A stretch of 64,000 nucleotides of DNA from the NCBI GenBank assembly GCA_948144175.1, contig CANXME010002654.1:992001-1056000 (forward strand), read 5' to 3'. Below the pieces are notes generated by a model that was not told the origin of the DNA, searched no databases, and was given only the letters and a program-made list of their open reading frames with translations. The position numbers were made by a program, and so were the translations under genes. This document shows, piece after piece, positions 55,976 to 64,000 of the stretch. The DNA is from Closterium sp. NIES-65 (Eukaryota; Streptophyta; Zygnematophyceae; Desmidiales; Closteriaceae). Each line of letters begins with the position of its first letter. The first letter of the stretch is position 1.

Positions 55976-56227
55976 GAACGACGTTCACCAGAGCGTTCAG
56001 GTAAACCGGCAGGAGAAGCCTCGACGAGCGAAGCAGAGGTGACGATAGGCTGTTGGTGAAGGGCTGGATTTGTCGCCATTGGGAGCGCCGTGTCTTACGC
56101 CCACGTACCAGTGACTGTTGGGGGGGATTTCTCAATCTGGCTCCGTCGAGTTTGCTGACTCCGTGCCCCGGTGGGCTGGCGATTGGGTTGAGCTTCGTCG
56201 GCTGCATCGTCAGCTATATCAGCAACA

Positions 56228-57526
56228 CTTGCAACAAAAAAATACAATCACTAAAAAACATCACATATGAAAGGAGGGTTCAATATAACTAATTTTTACT
56301 AACACAAAGTACTTGAGACAGCGTTGGTCGAAAGGAACTTGTGGTTCTCCTTGCTTAGACGATGCAAGGAGGGTCGAGACTGCGGGAGGGACTTAGTTTT
56401 TCGGATTGCCGCGTGCCATTGTTATAGACTTGAGACTAATAGCCTAGAAAAGCGTGTAGCGAGAAACACGTTTGGGAGGTTTTTATAATATGCGGGACCA
56501 TGATAATAAAGAGCGCAAGCAAAGGCGGCTCGACAACATGCACGAAAAAGGCTATAACAGGATAGAAAACCCACCGTCATGTCATTGGGTCACCGAACGA
56601 CTGACAGCGGGGCGTGAATGATCAGGCTCGGGATGGGGCGAGACCGGATAAGCTCGGCCAAGGCGGAGGGAAGTCGAGTTTGAAACTTGAAATTTGAAAT
56701 TCAAAAATGAGACACGAAGGCAAAGCCGGAACGAGGTCGTTTGAGGGGAGAAGGAAAGGGAGAGAGGGAAGAGAGGGTGCGTGAGGGTACAAAAGATGCA
56801 GGGAGTCAGGGGGGTAGCAGAAGGGAGGTGGGGTTCATGTCAGCTTCGACTCACGTGACAACGCGGCGGATTTCGCCGACCTTGCATAGCTGGAACCACT
56901 TCTTTTTGCCCCGCTGGAGGACTCCAACTGTCTATCGGCAGGTGTCACTCAGAATTTCGCATTGCCATGTTTGTCGCTTCTGAAACAGTGAAGCAAGCAA
57001 ACTGTTAACGCGGTGATTTTTTCTAAGGATAGGAACTGTACATCGATCCACGCAGACAGGTTTAGTCATGTTGCGGGCAATTGCACGAAGCGAAGGGAAA
57101 TGTGTAGTAGTGACGTGGATCAGGTGTTGGACTGGGAAATGAGCTTTCTGCCCGCCGATGGATTAATGTAATCCATTGCTGTAGTATACTAGCAAGGCCA
57201 ATGAAGACATCTCCAGCAATATTTGTAACGGTCTGACTGCTAGAACAGTACAGCTAGAAGGCAAAGGAAAAAAGCAAAACAACCGAGCAGTCTGGCCAGT
57301 CGTTCAATATGGCTTACACGCTGAGCTGTCGCCGGTGCCCCTTGACAGAAATCGAGGGAGCAGCCGAATGCTGCACATATGCTCGAGATGCCCGAATCAA
57401 AGTCTACTTGTAACATTACTAACCGCTAACAAGAAAATTCAGTCATATTTCTAATTCGAGTATATTCAAGCAACATTTGTTCAGTGGGTAAGAAGTATTT
57501 ATATTATTTACAAAATATACACACTA
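56228..57526. other. Interval without a supported gene
   Basis: Lies upstream of the last visible exon of gene X and downstream of the Plavaka-like gene. A pyrimidine-rich stretch and AG at 56228-56245 (minus strand) form a good acceptor, so a further gene X exon should lie to the right, but none could be fixed. The rest shows nothing recognisable. Confidence 0.4.
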
Positions 57527-59845
57527 CTATCTAAAATGGTTTGGGATAAATTTTGCATTGGGATGAGCCGGATCTACGGTTTTGGGTATGACATGAATCA
57601 CACGCAATATACTCTCAACGGGCAGCACACCGTAACCTCGGCCTGATGGCCACCACTGCAGTGTCTTCATGTAAGTCGTCGGGGACTGTGCTGTCTTGCT
57701 GTAGTAACGACAGAACGCAAGCTGCTTCGAGATCTGCTCTTCCCGCTGTGATGGCGTCCGCATCGACCGTCTGCACTGTCCGTCGCAGCGTAAACACACA
57801 AAGGAGTTTTGCTCGCCAAATCTTCTTGACTCTGTTATCGTCCTCACCCTTGATTGTGACATCGGAAAACAAAGGCTTCCCATAGAACATCGGTGTAGCG
57901 CGAGCATACTGCGGGTATCTACAATACCTCGTGAAATCGTCGTCTGGCGGCACAGCGACACCAGAGTGCACCTCGATCACGCGATGGTAGTGCACCTTAG
58001 TACACTCGCCAAGATGCTCTCCATTAAGGTACGCTTTTATGGTTCCATCCAGAAGTCGAAACTTGCCAAGAACGCTCGCACAGTACATTTTGAAGTTCTT
58101 GTCGCTGTTATCCCCGAGCACCATTCGTGATGACGCTGCAGACACTGTCGGACACCTGCTCTTGATTGCCTGCTCAAACGAATAAAGCGAATAATTGGAA
58201 GCAAGGGAAGAAGATTTCAAGTGGTGAGAAAAGGGAGTAGTTATGTGATTTTCCACGGATGTGAAAAGGAACGACATGGCAATCAAAACAACATAACATA
58301 GTGAGTTGCGCACACACCCCACAACCCACACGTACACACGCATAGAGACATACACACACCCTAACGCACAAACCTGTTGCAGAGCCACACATCGTGCTTG
58401 ATTATCGCTTGTTTCCTCAACAGACGTGGTCATCTTCTCGATCAGCTCGGCGATGAGGCAACGTCGAGTGATCAATGCCTTGGCGTTCCTTTTGTTGGAC
58501 GCTCGGTACGGGCGCTTCATGATGGCCACATGCAAATGCTCGTATACATCCGTGCAATAGTGAATCGGGATGCCTCTACGCCTGATGTCGTCGGTAACAT
58601 GCTCCATCGCGTGTATCTTAGGGATGTTCAAGTTTGACTTTTGGTCCCCCTCGAATTCGGTCATGAGCATCGGCACCAACCTGCACGGGAGGTAGGGAAT
58701 GCCGTGAATAAGAGATGGGGCATGGGAGATGAGGAATAAGAGCTGGGGCATGGGAGATGGGGAATAAGAGTTGGGGCATGGGAGATGGGGAATGCGAGGT
58801 GGAGCATGGGAGAAGAGGCAAGGGGGATGGGGCATGGGGGGAATATGAGATGGGGCATTGGAGATGAGGAAAGCGAAGTGAAGCATGAGAGATGAGGCAC
58901 GGGAGTTGGGGAATGGTGGGGAATACGAGATGGGGCATGGGAGATGGGGAATGCGAAGTGGAGCATGAGAGATGAGGCATGGGGGATGGGGCATGGGGGG
59001 AATATGAGATGGGGCATTGGAGATGAGGAATGCGAAGTGAAGCATGAGAGATGAGGCATATTTTGCTTTTTCAATTGCATCCTTAACCTTAATGTCCTTG
59101 TCCGGGAGTTGGGGAATGGGGGAAAATAAGAGATGGGGCATGGGAGATGGGGAATGCAAAGTGGAGCATGAGAGATGAGGCACGAGAGTTGGGGAATGGG
59201 GGGGAATACGAGATGGGGCATGGGAGATGGGGAATGTGAAGTGGAGCATGAGAGATGAGGCATGGGAGTTGGGGAATGGGGGGGAATACGAGATGGGGCA
59301 TGGGAGATGGGGAATGTGAAGTGGAGCATGAGAGATGAGGCACGAGAGTTGGAGAAGGGGGGAAATAAGAGATGGGCCATGGGAGATGGGGCATGCGAAG
59401 AAAGGGAATGTGAGATGAGGAATGGGGGTACGGGAGATGGGGCATGGTAACTGGGGAATGTGGGATGGGGAATACTATGGAAACCATACGCACATTCGTA
59501 AACTCACGTGCGGGTAATCTTGTCCAGGTTCTTTGACGAGTCCTCGTCATGGTACGTTCGATGCCACGTCTCGGAATGCCAGTGGCAGTACAACTCCACT
59601 ACTCGGATAGTCTTGTCGTCCACCTTGACCATCAACAAGAGCGCTGGCAACATTTGCATGACCGCCTGATGCTGGAATGCCTTGAAAGTGGCATGCCCAC
59701 TGAAGTAGCCATCGGTGCACGCCGGAAGGCGGAAGAACGACTGTCTGCTATACTGGGTGATGGTCCTTAGCGCCGCATCCAGTTTCTGTAGCGTCTCTGT
59801 ACTGAGCTTGTGCTTGAGACCTTTCAAGATGTGCTTGTACACACC
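57527..59845 (-). pseudogene. Plavaka-like (CACTA-related) transposase, C-terminal half
   Basis: Three exons on the minus strand: 59845-59518, 58680-58374 and 58169-57527, with GT-AG introns of 837 and 204 bases and consistent phases. The layout follows Plavaka transposases: a GVYKHILKGLKHKL start, a LPALLLMVKVDD region, then HVTDDIRRRGIPIHYCTDVYEHLHV and KRPYRASNKRNAKALI, matching the region near the C-terminal catalytic end. The last part (VLPVESILRVIHVIPK) matches the typical tail. A one-base frame change near 57740 separates the body of the last exon from that tail. The N-terminal half, with the first catalytic residues, is not seen to the right, where an acceptor at 59846 is followed by repeats. 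Assignment rests on remembered family patterns, not a search. Confidence 0.7.
58683..59480. repeat. Minisatellite filling an intron
   Basis: Imperfect tandem units built from GAGATGGGGCATGGGAGATGG, AATGCGAAGTGGAGCATGAG and AGATGAGGCATGGG, combined into a period of roughly 60-80 bases. The array lies wholly inside the first intron of the Plavaka-like gene. A non-repeat island at 59057-59106 interrupts it. Long Pro/His/Ser frames across it are artefacts. Confidence 0.9.
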
Positions 59846-59873
59846 CTGCAGTGACGTGTATAAAATCGGATGT

Positions 59874-59914
59874 GATTTGCCGATAAGAATTGGCAAAATC
59901 CTTATCGGCAAATC
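59874..59914. repeat. 14-bp perfect inverted repeat, 13-base loop
   Basis: GATTTGCCGATAAG (59874-59887) and its exact inverse (59901-59914), just upstream of the Plavaka exon acceptor. A small hairpin or a fragment of a transposon end; function unknown. Confidence 0.75.
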
Positions 59915-60030
59915 GTTGTCCCCACAGGGCGCTCTGCACAAATACCAACAGATAGGAGCACAAGCAGTAGTAGCAAAGAGAAGGGGAAGGAGAAGGCATG
60001 GAATCTGATCGGCAAACGGTCACAAAAAAC

Positions 60031-60582
60031 AAAGGGAAGGAGAAGGCGAAGGAGAAGGCGAAGGAGAAGGCGAAGAGAAGGCGAAGAGAAGGCGAAGGGG
60101 AAGGGGAAGGGGAAGGGGAAGGGGAAGGGGAAGGGGAATTGGAAGGAGAAGGCGTAGGACAAAGCAAAGGAGAAGGGGAAGGAGAAGGGGAAGGAGAAGG
60201 GGAAGGAGAAGGAAGGGGAAGGGGAAGGCGAAGGGGAAGGCGAAGGCGAATGCAAAGGAGAAGGTGAAGGCGAAGGAGAACGCGAAGGAGAAGGGGAAGG
60301 GGAAGGGGAAGGGGAAGGGGAAGGGGAAGGGGAAGGGGAGGGGGAAGGGGAAGGGGAGGGGGAAGGGGAAGGAGAAGGGGAAGGTGAAAGGGGAAGGGGA
60401 AGGGGAACGAGAAGGCGTAGGACGAAGCGAAGGAGAAGGGGAAGGCGAATGCGAAGGAGAAGGCGAAGGAGAGGGCGAAGACAAAGGAGAACACGAAGGA
60501 GAAGGGGAAGGGGAAGGGGAAGGGGAAGGGGAAGGGGAAGGGGAAGGGGAAGGTAAAGGGGAAGGCAAAAGGGGAAGGGGAA
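60031..60582. repeat. 550-bp polypurine tract (GGAAGG/GGCGAA)n
   Basis: Almost pure G and A on the + strand, built from hexamers GGGGAA and GGCGAA with variants. A mirror-repeat purine tract of this length can form triplex DNA. The Glu/Gly/Lys frame on + and the Pro/Ser/Phe frame on - are not called as genes. Confidence 0.92.
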
Positions 60583-60585
60583 AGG

Positions 60586-60926
60586 TGTGAGAGTACGACG
60601 GCTTATGCTGGCTTTGCTAGCTTGCCTGAACTTTATTTTGCTATATCTAGCTTGGGTTTATTTTATCATGCATTGTTATGCTTGATTTCCTAAGTTAGGT
60701 GCATTCCTATATGTTATTATAGTTATAGCACCAAACCATGTTTCCACCGAATTGCTTTCTACCGAGTTCGGGAAGGTTCTGTTTGGGACGCTTCGCGAAC
60801 TTCAGAACATTCGCGTAACACCTGGATAACTGGCCTTGTGTCGAAACTCTATATAGCCTCGTGTTGTACCCAGGTGAATCATTCAATTCAAACTCTCTTT
60901 TTTGAGCTCGATCCTATATCCTCACA
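60586..60926 (+). repeat. Gypsy-like LTR, possibly solo or truncated
   Basis: 341 bases whose ends form the inverted repeat TGTGAG...CTCACA. It has TATATAGCC at about 60850 and a GTTGTACCCAGGTGAATC stretch near the end, both usual for LTR promoter and R regions. No matching five-base duplication is present, because Copia D starts one base later; the true end may lie beyond Copia D. Confidence 0.6.
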
Positions 60927-60927
60927 C

Positions 60928-61062
60928 TGTCAGATGATTATATTACTGATGCATATATTTAGGCTGTAGTGGGGTAGCCCATAGGGGGTACAACCCAATT
61001 AGGGTTGGTACTTGTACTTGTTTCATTTCATAGTGCACTCATTCCTCGCCTCTATCTCAACA
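60928..61062 (+). repeat. Copia D 5' LTR
   Basis: 135 bases, TGTCAGATGATT...TCTCAACA, with the lineage core GTAGTGGGGTAGCC and GGGTACAACCC. Its partner lies outside the window. Confidence 0.88.
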
Positions 61063-61305
61063 TGGTATCGAGCAGGTTCCCTAGTGGGAACTATTCCTAG
61101 GGCCCACCTACTATTCCGTCCTGCCCGGAGCGCGCTCTGCCCTAGCCCGAGTCGCGCTGGGCCTTTTTTTTCCTTTGGCGGCCCGATCGCGTCGAGCCGC
61201 CCGCGAATTTTTGACGCGCCACCTACGCGGCCTCGTCGCGCCGCCCCTAGACGGCCGCGCCGCGTCGCGCGTGCCGCCCTCCAGTCGCGCGCCGCCCCCC
61301 TCTGA

Positions 61306-61960
61306 CCCTCACGACGCCGGCGCTGTCTCTGACGGCCCCGCGATCGCCTGCGACGGCCCCGCCGTCCCCTCTACCGGCCCCTCCGCTGCGCTTGACGGCC
61401 CCGCCGTCCCCTCTGCCGGCCACGCCGCTGCACCCGACGGCCCCGCTGTCCCCTCTGCCGGCCCCGCCGCTGCTTCAGACGGCCCCGCCGCTGCACCTGA
61501 CGGCCCCGCCGTCCCCTCTGACGGCCCCGCCGCTGCACCTAACGGCCCCGCCGTCCCCTCTGACGGCCCTGCCGCTGCACCTACCGGCCCCGCCGCTACC
61601 CCTAACGGCCCCGCTGCTGCATCTGCAGGCCCTGCCGTCTCACCTGCCGGCCCCGCTGCTGTACCTGACGGCCCCGCCGCTTCACCTACCGGCCCCGCCA
61701 CTACCCCTAACGGCCCCGCAGCTGCATCTCCCGGCCCCGCCGCCCCAGCAACTGCGCCGCCCCAGCAGCCGAGCCGCCCCAGCAGCCGAGCCGCCCCAGC
61801 AACCGAGCCGCCCCAGCAGCCGAGCCGCCCCAGCAGCCGAGCCGCCCCAGCAGCTGAGCCGCCCGAGCCGCCCGAGCCGCCGAGCCGCCCGAGCCGCCCA
61901 GCAGCCGACCCGCCGAGCCGCCCGAGCCGCCCGAGCCGCCCGAGCCGCCTGCACTGCCCT
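61306..61960 (+). repeat. Copia D leader minisatellites
   Basis: Array of GACGGCCCCGCCGTCCCCTC-type units (61306-61740, period about 48 with 24-base half units), then GAGCCGCCCCAGCAGCC units (61750-61960). It occupies the same place as the Copia C and TRIM leader repeats but with different units. The 264-codon Ala/Pro/Gly frame is probably a by-product. Confidence 0.85.
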
Positions 61961-62013
61961 GTCTGGTGAGCACTGAGCTTTACTCTGCGCACTGCCCTTA
62001 CCCCACTGCTGTC

Positions 62014-64000
62014 ATGGCTACCCCCAGTGTCCTCACCTTCGACGCTGAGGGCAGAGCCATCGACTTTGACGTGTGGGTAGACGACCTGCTGCTTTTCCTA
62101 CAGTGCGACAGAGCTGACGGCCTCTCTCTCTTTGACCTCACTTCTGGTGCCTCTCCCGCCCCTGCTGCTACTGAGGATGCCACTGTTCGCTCACAGTGGG
62201 CCACACGCAATGCTGCTGCACGTCTTGCTGTGCGTCGCCACCTCCCTCCCTCTGAGCGTGCACACTTTGGGTCGTACAAGAGTGCTCAGACCTTGTACGA
62301 CGCCGTTATTGCACGCTACTCCACCCCTGCCACTGCTGCACTGAGCCGCCTCATGCTACCGTACCTCTTTCCCGACCTTGCTTCTTTTGCCACAGTCGCC
62401 GACCTCATTACCCACCTGCGCACTAGTGACGCTCGCTTCCGCGCTGCGCTTCCTGCTGAGTTCTGCGCCAAGAACCCCCCCCCCCAAGTACTTCACTCTC
62501 TACTACATTGTCACCCGCCTCCCAGACTCCGTCCGCGGAGTCAGGGACGACTTACTCTCAGTCTGCCCCACCACTCTCACTGTTAACCTCCTCGAGAAGT
62601 CCCTCCTAGCAGCCGAGAAGAGCATTCTCGCTGTAGGGGCCTCTCGTGGTGACCCGCGCACCCCCATCTTTGAGGGGTGTTCCCCCTCCCCCCTCCTGCC
62701 CTCAGTCGCCTCTGCTGCTACGGCCGACCTAGTTGGTTTTGAGTCGGACGGTGCGGCGTCTGCCCCCAGTGGGAGACGTCGCTCTGGCAAGGGCAAAGGG
62801 GGCAGGAGCGGTGGTGGAGGCGGCGGGGGCGGTGGGAGCGGCGGTGGAGGCAGCGGAGGAGGTGGGGGTGGTAGCGGGAGTGGTGTCGGGAGTGGAGGTG
62901 TCAGCGGCGGCAGTGGAGGCGGGGGTGGCAGCGGCGGTGGTGGTGGGAGTGGAGGCGGAGGCGGCGGTGGCGGCAGCGACGGTGGGAGTGGCGGTGGCAG
63001 CGGAGGTGGTGGCGGCGGCGGCGGTGGAGGCGGCGGAGGAGGTCGTGGCTCGTCGCAGAGGAGTGGCTCCGGTGGCGGTCAGCGCCAACAGCAGCGGCAG
63101 CAGCGTGGTCAGGAGACCCTCTCCCCGCAGCAGCTCCGTGAGTGGTACGCTGCACGTCAGAGGGGTGGGGGTACTGGTCCGTGCACCTACGTCTTGCGCA
63201 CGGGCGACCGTGCGGGTGAGCCGTGTGGTGGTCCACACCCCGCCCAGCGCTGCTTCGTCCGCCTGACTGACGCTTGGCACCGCCAGTTTCCTGACGCCTC
63301 TGAGATCCCTCGCTGGGACCACCTGTCTAGGGCAGGAGTAGCTATCTTTGATCTTGACTTTGATGCTATTCTTGCTGCCATGTATGCTGTGACTATTAGT
63401 GAGGAGGGTGACTGTTACCGGTGTTTCCCGCCCGACCCGGGCATTGGTACTGCGGCTCTAGGTGTTGTTGAGGCTGCTGCTCCAGGTGCTGGTGAGGCTG
63501 TCGCTCTAGGTGCCAGTGAGTCGGTGTCCTCAGGTGCTGGTGAGTCTGCTCTCTCAAGTACTGCGTCGGCTCCGCCCTCTCTCACCTTCACTCTTGACTC
63601 AGGGGCGTCTCGCTCCTTCTTTTGAGACCGCACCACACTCACGCCGCTTAGTCGGCCAGTGGCGGTCTCCCTGGCGGACCCCTCTGGGGGTCCTGTTCTG
63701 GCTCGCTACTCCACTGTCCTGCCGTGCCCTGCGGTCCCGTCTGGCGCCCTGTCCGGTCTCTACCTCCCCTTGTTCTCTACGAACTTGGTGGCGGGTGCTG
63801 ACCTACAGGATGCAGGGGTCGACCAGTTCACCCCTGCACGCCGACGGGACACCCACTGCACGGACGCGGACACGGGTCGACACTTGACCACGTTCACACG
63901 TGGGCCGGGGTCGAACCTGTACACACTCACTGTTCCGTCTCCTCCTCCTGCGTCTGGTCAGGTAGCTGCGTCGGGTCAGGTGTTTGCTGCAGCGTCCAGG
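62014..64000 (+). pseudogene. Copia D gag and protease (partial)
   Basis: ATG 62014 (TGTCATGGCT) matches the gag start of Copia C. Capsid domain: LTFDAEGRAIDFDVWVDDL ... TVADLITHLRTSDARF. An 11-C run (62475-62485) shifts the frame; ten C would keep it (next KYFTLYYIVTRLPD, paralleled in Copia C). After a 100-residue Gly-rich hinge comes the atypical zinc motif C-x13-C-x3-H-x4-C (about 63183-63255), then protease FTLDSGASRSFF (about 63585). TGA at 63623-63625 replaces the CGA (Arg) implied by Copia C. The frame then continues into the protease body to the window end. Two small lesions only, so relatively young. Confidence 0.9.

Larger units (their letters stand above)
41717..56227 (-). pseudogene. 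Gene X: unrecognised multi-exon gene, split by TRIM1 and Copia E
   Basis: Minus-strand gene built from exons with matching phases and GT-AG borders: 56227-55976 continuing at 44603-44533 once Copia E is removed, 42905-42682, 42602-42509, 42425-about 42324, about 42290-42172, 42082-41937 and 41854-41717 (TGA). The first exon is Ser/Pro/Gln-rich and may begin at ATG 56079; upstream the same frame is open to a splice acceptor at 56228 except for one TAA (56095-56097). Exon 2 predicts a coiled coil (RQHLEVYDELQLK...HLAEKIADDQ). Later exons are compact and well conserved in reading (KGELTLKVPGDLLAKC; GIPWHVNRRGSPF; RFRFHHPGATKAQLDRLG). Around 42290 either a short intron or a one-base loss. Family unknown; it could be a host gene or the second gene of a DNA transposon. 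Confidence 0.72.
60928..64000 (+). mobile_element. Copia D: 5' part of a short-LTR Copia, runs off the window
   Basis: 5' LTR (60928-61062), primer site TGGTATCGAGCAGG (61063-61076, one base shorter than the initiator-Met site), GC-rich repeat leader, gag from 62014 and protease. Close relative of Copia C in gag sequence and layout. Its left duplication would be CACAC (60923-60927); the right end is outside the window. Confidence 0.92.

Noticed and set aside
58683-59480. Possible CRISPR array
   Set aside because: Units are contiguous and degenerate with no unique spacers, and the context is eukaryotic.
58618-59550. Long Pro/His/Ser frames in the minisatellite
   Set aside because: They arise from a repeat unit free of stops; flanking splice sites place it in an intron.
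59998-60590. Glu/Gly/Lys and Pro/Ser/Phe open frames
   Set aside because: Pure products of the purine tract.
61175-61969. 264-codon Ala/Pro/Gly frame before Copia D gag
   Set aside because: It covers the tandem leader repeat. The gag start at 62014 matches Copia C, and Copia C has no matching peptide.

Overview
The window looks like a repeat-dense stretch of a eukaryotic nuclear genome, most likely a streptophyte green alga or an early-diverging plant. The reasons are the plant-type Ty1/copia retrotransposons primed by initiator tRNA-Met, a plant-like L1 LINE, spliceosomal introns in a hAT gene and in two other genes, and GC-rich coding sequence. The species is inferred, not proven. No ordinary housekeeping gene, rRNA, functional tRNA or CRISPR array was recognised. 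Nearly everything is a transposable element, and most of them are nested inside one another.

Region 1-23.0 kb (+ strand stack). An old Copia element is cut in two: its integrase is at 1-1240 and the linker that should follow lies at 15553-16480. Between the halves sits an L1-like LINE (1241-15517, 15-A tail). The LINE was itself hit by Copia A (1723-7932, target duplication CATTG), by a solo LTR of the same family (7983-8863, CATTC) and by a solo LTR of another family inside its reverse transcriptase (12419-13555, TTATG). A second Copia body (B, about 16486-23025) follows. It carries a recent non-autonomous insert (TRIM2, 20806-22378, identical 130-bp LTRs) in its RNase H.

Region 23.0-30.4 kb is gene-poor: a solo LTR (23435-23741), pyrimidine-rich and tandem-repeat DNA, a TA-flanked MITE (26664-27297), a C-terminal gene fragment (29219-29410, -) and a hAT-type MITE with an 8-bp duplication (29449-29950).

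Region 30.6-41.6 kb holds a five-exon hAT transposase gene (+), split by Copia C (31649-38941, -, identical 127-bp LTRs, target duplication CGACA). Copia C is the most intact autonomous element in the window. A MITE with 24-bp inverted repeats (41111-41598) follows.

Region 41.7-56.2 kb is one unrecognised multi-exon gene on the - strand ('gene X'). It is broken by TRIM1 in its first intron (42929-44410, CCAAC) and by Copia E in an exon (44609-55975, GAACG). Copia E in turn contains Copia F (45133-50740, -, GTGGG), an internally deleted element without integrase.

Region 57.5-60.6 kb has the 3' half of a Plavaka-like (CACTA-related) transposase on the - strand with a minisatellite-filled intron, then a 550-bp purine tract. 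Region 60.6-64.0 kb has a gypsy-like LTR abutting Copia D, whose 5' LTR, repeat leader and gag run off the window end.

B, C, D and both TRIMs form one short-LTR lineage. They share LTR ends, a modified initiator-Met primer site, a PPT of the form TATGGGGGTG, and a GC-rich tandem-repeat leader with a different unit in each element. The TRIMs keep these cis sequences but no protein genes, so they are probably moved in trans by relatives of C and D.
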